From: Brachionus manjavacas
Taxonomy: Eukaryota > Rotifera > Eurotatoria > Ploima > Brachionidae
Reading direction: 5' to 3'
Length of the DNA stretch: 64,000 nucleotides
NCBI GenBank assembly: GCA_019054805.1
Contig: JAHQIY010000004.1
Coordinates: 7,820,501 to 7,884,500, forward strand
This document shows positions 23,180 through 34,109 of this stretch, piece by piece. Below the pieces are notes generated by a model. The model was not told the DNA's origin, made no database searches, and saw only the letters and a list, made by a program, of their open reading frames with translations. Position numbers and translations under genes: made by a program. Position 1 is the stretch's first letter; each line of letters starts with the position of its first letter.

Positions 23180-23640
23180 GGTCTATCGAGTATTTTCTCT
23201 GCTAATTGCTTCTAAGCTCAGCTGTAGTAAAGACAGAATAACAGGTTTTCGATTTTTTAATTTTAAAGGCCCCTTTTTATACAAAAGGTGACCTAATTGC
23301 CAACTGCTCTTTGGACGATTTTTTAATCTCTTTTTTGGATATGCTTGTGTACCAAATACAAAGATCGTCTGCAAAAGGTGCAACTTGTACATCTGACAGA
23401 AAACTTTTTACTATATGACTAAAATATAATATGAAAATTGTAGGTGAAAGGCAGCTATTTTGTGGAACACTAGCCCTGATTGACTTGGGTCTCGAAAATG
23501 AGCCATTTTGAAAAATTTGGAAAGTTCGATTTTCTAGAAACTTAGTGACTTAGTAATTTTAGTGCATTTGGCTTTAAAAAGGCCGCCACATCAACTACCT
23601 GGAACGGCAAAAAAATCAGGTTGTTCGAATTTAAAAAAAA
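23180..23640 (-). mobile_element. LINE reverse-transcriptase relic around the YADD box
   Basis: On the minus strand the frame around 23480-23260 reads SFSRPKSIRASVPQNSCLSP, then TIFILYFSHIV, then VQVAPFADDLCIWY. These correspond to the G-VPQGS-LSP-LF-LY and F/YADD catalytic boxes of non-LTR reverse transcriptases. Upstream (toward 23600) VVDVAAFFK fits the D-x-x-x-AFD box. Frameshifts and stops show it is dead. Confidence 0.7.
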
Positions 23641-23913
23641 ATGTAATTCATTGACCTGAGACCCAAAAAAAAATTCTGATTTAATATTTTATCTAATTTA
23701 CCTTTTTTTTCTTTTTTTTTACATTTTTTTAGTTTCAGTAGATAAAGTAAATTTTAGTACAGATTTACAAATAAAAAACAAAACCGTTCAGTACTCAAAC
23801 ATCTTGAACCTGTATCAGAAGGGTCCCTGATATTTTTTTAATCAATTTTTATTTTATTTAACTTGATTTTTTATTTTAAAATTTAATTGATACAAATTGT
23901 AGATTAACAAATA
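23641..23913. other. AT-rich spacer
   Basis: Low-complexity sequence between the LINE relic and the long inverted repeat. Near 23813 CTGTATCAGAAGGGTCCCTG resembles an inverted family-1 tail, but it is too diverged to call. Confidence 0.4.
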
Positions 23914-24280
23914 TAATAATAATATGTTTTGAGAAATTCGGTACAAATTGTTAAAAAGAACAAAAAAAAATGTAAAAAAAATTGATTAACTTTTTACTAA
24001 AGGTTTTAACTTAGTTCTGTAAGTGCAACATTCAAAAATGCATCAAATATCTAAGTCTGATAAATTTGCAGACGAAGTGAAAGTGCATATTGCAGAGTTT
24101 TGCATTTTGCAGAGATTTTGCACAACTTTAGCAGACCTTTACAGTTGATGCAACTTTGAATGTTGCACCATGCTGCTCTCACAGAATTAATTTTAAACCT
24201 TTAGAAAAAAAGTTATTTAATTTTTTTACACTTTGTTCTGTTCTTTTGTACTGAACTTCACAAAACCATAATAATAATTC
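23914..24280. repeat. Long imperfect inverted repeat (MITE-like)
   Basis: The left arm at about 23914-24047 contains AATATGTTTTGAGAAATTCG, CTAAAGGTTTT, TTAGTTCTGT and TGCAACATTCAAA. The right arm at about 24144-24280 is its imperfect complement, with TTTGAATGTTGCA, ACAGAATTAA, AAACCTTTAG, GTACTGAACTTC and ACCATAATAAT. The loop has iterated TTTTGCA/GCAGA units. It is probably an old non-autonomous DNA element; the target duplication is not resolvable in the AT-rich flanks. Confidence 0.65.
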
Positions 24281-24330
24281 TTTTTTGTTTGAAAATATAA
24301 AAAAAAATTTTAAAGAAAAAATTTTTTTTA

Positions 24331-24395
24331 AAACAGATTCGGGTCAGTTCAGAATGGATCAAAGTCCTTCTTTTCGGTCCAATGTAAATAATATT
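24331..24395 (-). repeat. LINE-type tail, family 2 (copy h)
   Basis: Contains GGTCAGTTCAGAATGGATCA, then AAGTCCTTCTTTTCGGTCCA, the family-2 core. Its 3' A-rich tail is decayed. Confidence 0.55.
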
Positions 24396-24664
24396 TTGTT
24401 TTAAAATTTATAAGACGAATAAGAAATTAAAAAAAAATTTAATTTTAATTGAGCATAATTTTAAAAACGAACGAGATAAACAAATAAATTAATTTAAATT
24501 ATAGTTTCATTGCTTACCGTAAAATCTTGCTAACTACACCAGAGTTCTGGCGTATATTAAGTAAAAAGTTGCTAGGACTGAAGACTCGGTTACAACGAAA
24601 ATTGAGGAAGTCAGAAAAAAAGTTATTTTTAAGTCAAAATTATATGATTAATATAAAAATTATA

Positions 24665-24752
24665 AAGTTGTGTTTACTCTAATTTTTTTGCTCAAATATT
24701 CATTTTTTTCTATTAATTTATTTTAAGTTTGGTTAATTCATTTGATTCTAAA
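24665..24752 (+). repeat. 88-bp direct repeat, first copy
   Basis: From AAGTTGTGTTTACTCTAA through TTTGCTCAAATATTCATT to GTTTGGTTAATTCATTTGAT. It matches 26646-26734 with about seven differences by eye. Confidence 0.65.
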
Positions 24753-26645
24753 TAAAAATTAAACTCTTTATATTTCACTAAAGAGTTTTATTTCAAATAT
24801 GAAAATGCAGTATTAACTCAAAATTATTTTTTTAATTTGAGACTGAAAAAATTAATTGAAACATCGCACTTTTTCAATGTAATTTCAACATTGGATACAT
24901 TTTGTAATTTCTAACACAAAAAATTAAACCATATTTTTTTGTATTTATCATACTTTTTTAAATTTCAAAAATATATTATTTCATTAATACATTTTTAAAG
25001 AAACTTCAAGAAATCTTTTACTGTTATTTCATTTTAAGCGTGGCATCAAATTGATTTTTTTCTAGCTTTCTAATTTTAGGGTTTTCGAAATTTTCCCCTA
25101 ATATTGACCAGAACATTGTGGTGTTAAAATCAAATCACAAAATTAAACTTCAAAACTTGCATGCGATAATGATTGCGATTACATGAAATTTAGTCCGACA
25201 ATAGAAAAAAAGATTTAAGAATTGACTTATATGTTAAGACTTAACTCCTGACTTTAAAACAGCTCTTATACTTATTAATTGATATCAAAAGATAAATTTA
25301 TATAGCATTTTAGATATTTAAATTTTCCTTTTTAAAAATGAATGCTTTAAAAATTATAAATTTTATATTAAATTATATATCAAATTATATAATCAAATTT
25401 ATAATCAAATATAATCAAATCAAATTTAATTCAAATTAAACAAAAAATTCAAATTGATTACATATATGAGTTTATTACATATTTAAAAATTAATTAAAAA
25501 TAAATCAAATTTCTTTATATAATTTAAATTGAATAAATTATTATTTTAATAAAAGTCAAATTTAAATATTTTCATTTTATTTAAAAGTAAATTCAAAACT
25601 GATCATTTAAACTCACAATCAATTCCCACACGTTTTCTACTGTCTATAGATAAACTAAAACAAATGTGTCGTAAAACTAAGAAATAAAAATAGAGTTAAA
25701 TATATGGTAATCATTTTTATTTCATTAACAGTGTCAGTAAAAGTGATTTATGAGGCTAATAATAAAGGCCATCGAAATAAGAACTCATCAGGCCTTCAGA
25801 GCACTTTTCAAGACTACTTGTCTTCTCGATTCTAAATCATCTAGGTCTACATGAGTCTGCGAATTTCAGCTTCCATTCTAAGAACAAAAAGATAAGTTGT
25901 CAAAAATATATATTATCATATTATTCCAAAAATTTTTAAACTCAAAATTGTGGATAGTGTAATTTTTTTTTAAAGAATACAAACCATTAGCAGCTAAAGA
26001 TGAATCTAGATGAATTTATTTTATTAAATTAAATTTTAAGCCTAATCTCTAAAGTCAAATCTTTTTCAAATTTGATTGCATTGTAAGTTATATTGTAAGT
26101 TTTATTTTTATTTTTTTTAATTATCTCAAGAAGAAAATGAAAGGAAGAATTTTGATCAATTTAGTTAATAATCAAATCTAATAATTAATCATTTATTTAT
26201 TTATTTATTAATTGTTATCTGAAACTAATTCATATTTAGTAATAATTTAAAAATAAATAAATAAATAAATGGGTTTGATGAACAAAAGTTCATGTCATTC
26301 AATGGACCCTTTTATTTTTGTTTTTAATTTGAAAAGTCCAAATGAGAGCAAGTGGGTCCTATTTTTATTTAACCATGTTTAAATAATTTAAGAGATTCGC
26401 TTTTGAAACAAAAAATTTTATCTCGCAATGAAAAAAAAAATTAGATTTATTATTAAATTAAAATTGCCTGATATAATGTGCTGCTATGAGAATAATGATA
26501 GTGGCAATGAAACAAGCACAATTTTCAGAAAAAATAAGCTTCTGTTTAGCTCAGCATTTTTCTTAAATTTGCACTCCATAATAATATAATAAAATGAAAA
26601 TTCTCAATTTATTTTCGGTGTTTATGTAGAGATTGTTTTAAACAG
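24753..26645. other. Gene-free segment between the 88-bp repeats
   Basis: 1.9 kb, AT-rich. Near 25345-25445 there is a loosely tandem array of ATCAAATT/ATAATCAAAT units. Around 25720-25880 the GC rises and a 36-codon open frame exists, but it resembles nothing I know. Near 26175-26270 ATTTATTTATTTATT and its inverse AAATAAATAAATAAAT flank a short spacer. Confidence 0.45.
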
Positions 26646-26734
26646 AAGTTGTGTTTTCTCTATTTTTTTTTGCTCAAATATTCATATTCTTCTATTAATT
26701 TATTTTAAGTTTGGTTAATTCATCTGATTTTAAA
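26646..26734 (+). repeat. 88-bp direct repeat, second copy
   Basis: Counterpart of 24665-24752, ending TTAATTCATCTGATTTTAAA. Flanking bases do not match beyond these limits. Confidence 0.65.
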
Positions 26735-27606
26735 GTTTAAAAGGAGACCTGCTCTTATTTAACACGAACATTGTTAAAATGAATTCAAATTTTATTTAAT
26801 TTTTTGATATTTACGTAAAAAAATTTTTTTAAATTTATTTAAAATAATTAAAATTTAATTTATGCTGCTTAGTTAAGATAAATAATCTTCAGTTATGTGA
26901 AAAATTGATTTTTAATTTTAATATAAAAACTAGCAAAGTTTGTTTTTTATTAAAAGGATTTCCAAATTTTATTATTATTAGAAAACTATGACCTAAAAAA
27001 ATTAATTCTTTACGGTCGGTTTTCCTTATTAATTATAGTTTTAAATTTACACCTTAACATTGAGGCACATGAATTTTGAGTAATCTGTAATATAACGACT
27101 CTAGATTCAATTCACTGAACATTTTATTGGATTAAGATATATTGTCAAAGGATCTCACAATAACTCTCTGAATGACGAAAATTAAAACTGTATCAAACAT
27201 TTCAAATTTTTGCATTATTTTTTTAAAAATAAGACTGATTTAAATTTTTCTTGCTAAATAAAAAAGATAAAATTTAAGTCCCTTTTCAATCGATTTTTTT
27301 TTTAATTTGTTTAGAAGAAACTATTTAATGTGCAAGAAGATATCTTTTATTAAGAAAATGGGTTATCATTATAGTTAGACCTGGTTCCAATAAATTATTT
27401 CCAAAAATTGCACCATCTTTGCGTAATTTTGCTTCTTTCATCCCTTATGATACATAAATTGATATAAAATTCAAGGAACGAAACAATAATGTAGCTTAAA
27501 AATTTCCAACATTTAAATTTAAAAATTAACATTAATTATTCGTAAAAAATTTGCACTTAAATTAACAAAAAAATTCTTCTATTATCCCTGAGTTCGAAGC
27601 ATTTAG
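26735..27606. other. Upstream flank of the type II receptor gene
   Basis: AT-rich, no exon identified. The signal-peptide exon of the receptor should lie here or further upstream, but I could not pick it out with confidence. Confidence 0.4.
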
Positions 27607-29951
27607 AAAAAAGCCGTCGGGCAAACAGTGCGATTTAAAATGCACAAAAAAGTAAAACCAATACTAAAATGTTTACATAGAAAATCTAATTGTGATGACA
27701 ATAAATGCTTTTCTGAAGAAGAATGCACACAATCTGGCATGAACAAACATTGTTATTCAATGTTTAAAATACCTGAGGAAAATCGTACTGTTCAACAAGA
27801 TGATATGGTTATTGCTGGCTGCTGGAGTGGAGAAGTTGAATGTGATCCACCATATAAAATAAAACAAAAGTACCAAAGTGAACTCAATGTGAATATTTCT
27901 TCTATAATTCCAGAATTTCTTCTCGAACCAGAGGTGCAAAATAAATGCATCACCTATGCCATGACTCATGACTCAACCAGCTACAGATCCCAAAACAATG
28001 TAACCTTTTGCTGTTGCTCGACCAGCATGTGCAATAATGATATTCTTATAACTAATGAAAAAAGTCCATATCAAGTTATCTCACAGATGATTAAGAGACG
28101 AACCAGTTCCGAAACATTTACAACAAAAGCAACAAAATTAAGCCCAAATATCAATATAAACACTGTTCTTATTACATCTCTGATCCTAATGTCTTTGCTA
28201 TTTTTGATGCTTCTCATTGTTTTGACATTTAAAAAAAAATGCTTTTCTTTTAAGTCCAAGTCCGAGCTTCCAAATATCATATTTAACCATAATGCGACCA
28301 ACGAACATAATGGTACTCAACCAATGCAACCATTCGTTCAAATACCCCCGAATTCTAATTTAATGAAAGATTATTTGAAACAAAATCAACCAGAAAATGG
28401 AGAAATTAGACAATTGACTCAACCGCTCTTAAACCCTGCAAATGAAACACTTTTTTTTCACAATATAGTGCCTCCTAATCTAGGAGTACTGCCTGATTCT
28501 ATGCTCAAATCAGATCCAGTAATAAGTTTTCAAAGTGTGCCTCAAAATGTGGAAATTGTGAAGCGCAATGATCTCAACGAGCTTGAGAACTTTAAAGCCA
28601 GACTGGAAGAACAACTTGGCAAGAGCAGTAAAAGTTCATCCATCGATCAAATTGATCCTAATTTGATCATTTTACCAAGTCCAATTCGACCAAGTGACAT
28701 TTATCTGATAGAAAAAGTGTCCCAGGGACAATTTAGCTCAGTTTGGAAGGGTCGGTGTCTAAATAACAAACAAGATTGCGAAGAAGTGCCAGAATATGGC
28801 ATAAAAATATTTTCCCAGATGCAAAAAAGCTCCTGGTCTAACGAAAAAGAGATATATCATGCTCTATCAACCATAAATCCTTTTATTTTAACTCACTTTA
28901 CTTCGGATTTAAAAGAATTGCCAAAAAGCAACATAAATCCAAATTTAATGTTTTCCAGTAATGAATACTGGATAATTACAGAATACCACTCGAATGGTTC
29001 ACTATGCGATTTTTTGAGAATTAATTTTCTTTCATGGCCTCAAATGGTACGAGTGGTTCATTCAATTCTAGAAGGCTTGGCCTATCTGCATAGTGAAAGC
29101 ATTGATCCAAAGAAACAATTTGCCATAGCACATCGAGATTTGAAGAGCAAAAATATTTTGGTAAAAAAAGATGGACAAACGTGCTGCATTGCTGATTTTG
29201 GCCTAGCACTTAAACTAAACAATCACAACAAACTTAATAGTGCAGAAATTAGAAGCAAAGTAAATTAAAAAAAAATTTATTTTTTTTTTAAAATAAATTG
29301 TTGAAGGTGGGTACTCGGAGATATATGTCGCCTGAATTGATCGAAGGTGCTATTGCATTCAGCAAAGAAACATTTTTAAGTAATTGATAATTAATTTTAG
29401 CCTCGGGTTTTCTCATCGGACTGGTCAAGTCTCAGTTTTCATGCTAGAATAAACTTCATGTGATTATTTTATTTTTGTCTTAAGGAATCGATGTCTACGC
29501 TTGTGCGCTTGTCCTTTGGGAAATTATTTCAAGAGGCGATTTTTACGGTACGTAGTCAGATTAAAATTTGAAACATATTTTAAGATTTGTATCAGTTTTA
29601 AATCCAAATTGGTTTAAAATTTATATCTATTTAACTTTAAGATGAAAAATATGAGTACAAATTGCCATTTGAGGACGAAGTAGGTCAAAACCCTTCGCTA
29701 GAAGACATGAAAGACATAGTGGTGGACAAAAGTTTTCGACCAATAATTAAAGAAAACTGGCTCAAGCACCATGTAAGCTGTAAAATTAATTTTTGAAAAT
29801 TTAAAAAAACCAATAAAATTTTATTTTGCTCAAGAAAATATCTTCAATAGCTCAAACAATTGAAGAGTGTTGGGACATTGATTTGGACGCGAGAATATCG
29901 TCCGAGTGTGCTGCGTCCAGGATTAGGAAAATTTACAATGAACTAGATTAA
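27607..29951 (+). CDS. Type II activin/BMP receptor serine-threonine kinase
   Basis: Visible exons are 27607..29259 (5' limit uncertain), 29307..29379, 29485..29547, 29642..29772 and 29835..29951; all introns are GT..AG and keep the frame. The extracellular domain carries ten or more cysteines ending in [11 protein letters not shown], the hallmark of the three-finger ligand-binding fold. A membrane segment follows ([20 protein letters not shown]). The kinase has a modified glycine loop ([11 protein letters not shown]), GIKIF lysine, [62 protein letters not shown] and [15 protein letters not shown]. These are ACVR2/punt-type signatures. It would phosphorylate type I receptors after activin or BMP binding. 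It ends right after the kinase, unlike BMPR2, which has a long tail. The first Met in frame (27640) lacks a signal peptide, so at least one upstream exon is missing from this model. Confidence 0.9.
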
Positions 29952-30708
29952 TTGCAGTTTTAGTCTTGTTAGCTTTAGGACTAATTGTAAAAATAAGATG
30001 GAACTCAATTATATCGATGGGGTTTTTGTTCGTGTAAATTAAATTTTTAATTAGTTTTTTATAATAGAACGATTTAATTAATAAAATTTCAAAAAAAAAA
30101 TTATCTATTTTTAAGCTGAGCATTTATTGAGTCTACTTATTTTGTAATCAAATTTCAATTAGTTGTATATACAAAATGACTAAGTCGAAGACGAAACATT
30201 AATCATGGTGTACCAAAAAATTGGCCAATATCCCAGTTAATTGCAAATGAAAGCATATTTTTTTTCTCAAGCTGAAAATTTCAATTAGCAAACACAACAA
30301 AATTTATATCAACTTACCTGTGTTGGTATAAAAGAGCTGCAATTTTATTTTTCGTTTGCCAATGGCTCTACAACAATTTTGTTTTCAATTATATAATGAT
30401 AGAAAAATATTTTCTAAATTTCCTTCAGTTTTCTCTTAAAATTTTCTTCAAGATACGCTTGGCTGTCTATTTAACATGGCCAAAACTAAACTTCAAAATT
30501 TCTAAGTAACCACTAAACAAAAATTACGTATTATTAAATCCATCTAAAGCTAATATTTAGACAATTTTTAATATTCCTTAATTGCTATGACTTACGATTA
30601 CAATTTCAATCAGATAAATAAATTTTTATCAAGTATATTTGTTTTCATATTTAAGAAAAAATGATTTAGGACGTGAATTACAATTTTTTTTTGAAAGTGA
30701 ACCAAATA
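29952..30708. other. Intergenic region between receptor and PARP14-like gene
   Basis: About 750 bp, AT-rich. It holds the receptor 3' UTR (AATAAA-like signals near 30080) and the promoter of the next gene. No coding evidence. Confidence 0.5.
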
Positions 30709-33700
30709 ATGGAGAACGATGCAGAAAAGCGTTCCATTTTGATTAGCGGTATCACCCAAGAGCTCAATATTGAATCGGTTTTGAATGCTTTCTCTGATTC
30801 TAATGTAACTGGTGGTGGAGTGATTCAAAGCTACGAGTTTTACAGTTCTAGTAGAATGAGAATAACTTACTTTTATCAAAAAGGTAGCTTTTTAAATTTA
30901 TGACTAATTAAATTAATGAAAAATTTAAGACGCTGAGAGGGTTTTATCTCGAGGATCAACTTACAAAATTGGAAAAATCTATCTCACTGTTTCCAGATTT
31001 TCCTATGACTATGAAAGTTCATTTTCTTCGAATTCTTCTCTTGTTACTGCCATTATTAACTCAAGTCGAACTAACACGCCACTAGAGATCATAAAACCAA
31101 TTGACCAGAAACGCATACTGCTCACAAATGTTCCCAGTTCAATCGACAAAGAGTATCTGGACCTTTATTTGGAATATCTGAGCGATGAGGTTGAGATAGA
31201 AAGAATTGATGTTGGTCAAGAAATAGCCAACTCTATTGTAGTTACATATTCAAAATTTATAGGTAATTAAACTTGTTTGTTCAAAATATATTTTATTTTT
31301 TTAATTTAGATTTTGAGAATTTGAAAAAGAAGCATAAATCAAAGCCAAAAATTTTGAAAAATACAACTGCTGTCCTTCCAGTATACCTGCCAAATACAGT
31401 TATACTCGAATTCGAGGGGGATAAGCCAAAAAAACAGCTGGAAAAGCATCTAAATTCTGAAATGCTGGAGCTATATTTTAGTAATAAAAAAAGGTATAAA
31501 TGAATCGAATGACCATTTATTTAATTAAAATTTTTTTTTTTTGATAATTTAATTTATGGTTATGAGTGATTGATTTTTGAATATTTTTCCTACTGACTGA
31601 CTAGAAATCACAGATTCAAAACTGATTGTTTTCAATTAAAAGTCAGTTCGGCAATCAGAAAGCATTAAAATCAATTTAATTATAAAATTTTCTTTTTTTC
31701 GAATTTTATAAACTTATTAGTTAAGGTCTTTGTTAAAAAACAAAAAATTAATTAAGAAAACAAACATTTACAAAATAAACATGTATTAATTTAGATCGGG
31801 TGGCCATAATGCTAAAAATGTAAGAATAGACTCAAAAAAAAATTTTGCCATTGTTTCGTTTGAAAACTTTGAAAGTAAAAAAATTTATTAATTTGAAAAA
31901 AAAATTATAAAATATTTTTTTAGCAGCCAAACAAGTCTGCACGCGCAAGCATTCAATTAATGGCCTTGATTTGATTGCAAAACTTTATTATGATAACATT
32001 GGTCCAGATCCATTTTCGGTCGAAAGCAAAATTCACACTTCCAAACTTAACGAGAAGAATAAGACAGATATCAAAGATGAGTCGGCAAAATTGCAACACC
32101 AGGCTAAAAATACCCATTCCAGCAATTTTTTAGACTCGCAGCGGTCAACTTACACAATTGAGTCTGATTCGACTAATGATCCAAAAAAAAATTCAATAGA
32201 TAAGCCCAAAGTAAATTTGCCAAGTCTAGATGATCCAATTCTTTCTTTTGAAGAATACGCAATATTGAACAATATCTCTTTGAAACCCGATATTGCCTAC
32301 GGACCTGAAAAAGAAGCGACCCAAAGTTTATCTGAGGATTTCAAGGCTAAATTTAAGACAGATACTAGACCTGATGCTTTTATTTTAGGCGGAAAAAATA
32401 GTCATCAAGCTAAAATGACTTTTCCTCCAGTTCCTAAACTAGTTGGAAATAATGTAACATTTGATCCACAAAGTGTGAGACGTGCTGAACTAGAAGCAAT
32501 ACTAAGTGATTCGGATAAAGCTTTCGAATCGGAAATTAAAGGTGAAATTGAAAAAATTGGATTCAAGGAAAAACACAGAGTTGAGAGAAAAATTGATGAT
32601 GAACAAATCATTGGTGGTATTCATGGTACTAGAGCTGATACCCCTAAAGTGGAAAATTCGAGCATAAGGAGATTTTATCTTGATCATCTTGCTGAATATG
32701 AAAAAAAAGAATCCTTTAAATTTGCTGACAATGCTAAAATTCGGATAAAAAATGACGAGGAAATGACTGGTTTTATTTTAGGAGGCTCAAATGGGCATCA
32801 AGTTAAAGTAGACTCCAACAAAGTTAGTCCAAATGCTGATGAAAAAAAAGAGCCAAATGAAAAATTATTTGATCTTGTTTTGAATCAAGAATGTGGACAG
32901 ATGGGCGATTCAATATTTGAGAAAAAAGTTAATGCTATCAAAAAAATCATTCAGGATCCTCAGAATAAAAACAGGTCCCAACTAGAAGGCCTTCTGTATG
33001 GACACGACAAAACCAACTCAGAAAATGAGTCAGATTACATTGAAGAGCCGACTAAATGTCCAACTCCTACAAATAGTCCGAAAACACCTGTTTTTAAAAC
33101 AGATTCGTTGAAGAATAGTATTGAGGTTAATAAATCAAGATTGGCGGCTATTCCGGACCCTCGATTGAATCAAACATTGCCCTCTAAAGTCCGAGCCTTA
33201 AAAATACCACCACTTCCCAAAATAGTTCAAAAAGAAAGCTTAAATATTTCGCTCCAAGAAACCACTGTTTCTAAAGAAAGCGACTCTAAGCCTATTAAAG
33301 TCATACTTAAACCAAGACCATTTTCTTCGGTCGAAAAAAGCTTCGATGATAAAGGATCTAATAGTCTCAAGTTGAAAAATAATCACATTTTGAGTCAGTA
33401 TGGCAATTCGACCACTGCTGATTCAATAAACAAATTAAATCCAAAATTTATTCAATTTTTGAAATCTAACTCTTTTTTAGAAGATGTTAAAAATATGTAT
33501 CCAAAAATTAATATAAATCTGAACGAAAATCAAAAGAGACTCTACTTTTTCGGTGCTCAAAATCAAGTTTTGGAAGCCAAGGCTTTGATTAGCAAAGACT
33601 TGGAAGCTATCAAGTCAACTGTGGTCAAATTAAATTCGAAGCAATTAGCAAATTTTCTTAAGAAATCAAATGCTAAAGATCGGCTAGAAGAACATTTTAA

Positions 33701-34109
33701 GAAATTTAGCAAAAACAAAGAAAAATATTCTTTTTTTTCCTTTGATATCTTGGCAAAAAAAGAAAATGAATCAGAAGAATATTTGCTAAATATATATTCG
33801 AATTGTTCAAGTTTTATTCCCGATGTTCATGATTTTATAAACAAAAATGTCATGGTTGGTCTAAGAGTAGAAATAAACTCAACTCACTTGAGTAATTCGA
33901 TCAAGAACGAAGATCAAAAATGGATCGCTTTTTATTCGGAAAAGTACAAAAACTCCATTGATTATAGACTTGAATTTCACAAAATTAGAAACAAGAATTC
34001 TGACAAAGTTGACCAAAGGTGTTTTTTGAAATTAACCGGTTTTAAGGATAACATTCAAAAATTTCAAAATGAACTAGCCACAGTTTATAAGCTCAAAAAA
34101 ATAGCATAG
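30709..34109 (+). CDS. Protein with PARP14-type RRM repeats and KH-like C-terminus, no ART domain
   Basis: Five exons, 30709..30883, 30930..31262, 31310..31493, 31795..31874 and 31924..34109, give one frame of 985 codons plus stop from MENDAEKRS. RRM-like repeats lie at about 8-80 (RSILISGITQELNIESVLNAF), 119-170 (KRILLTNVPSSIDKEYLDLY) and 198-280 (LELYFSNKKRSGG, FAIVSFENFE, RKHSINGLDLIAKLYY). The last is the typical PARP14/PARP10/IFI35-type RRM. The middle is long, charged and probably disordered, with a twice-repeated FILGGxNxHQ motif. The C-terminus (about 770-985) looks KH-like. Family members of this type usually continue into macro and ADP-ribosyltransferase domains; here the stop comes before any of these. 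It may be a genuine short form acting in RNA binding. The function is inferred from the fold only. Confidence 0.78.

Noticed and set aside
25740-25850. 36-codon frame in the GC-richer patch between the 88-bp repeats
   Set aside because: Too short, no recognised motif and no splice partners.
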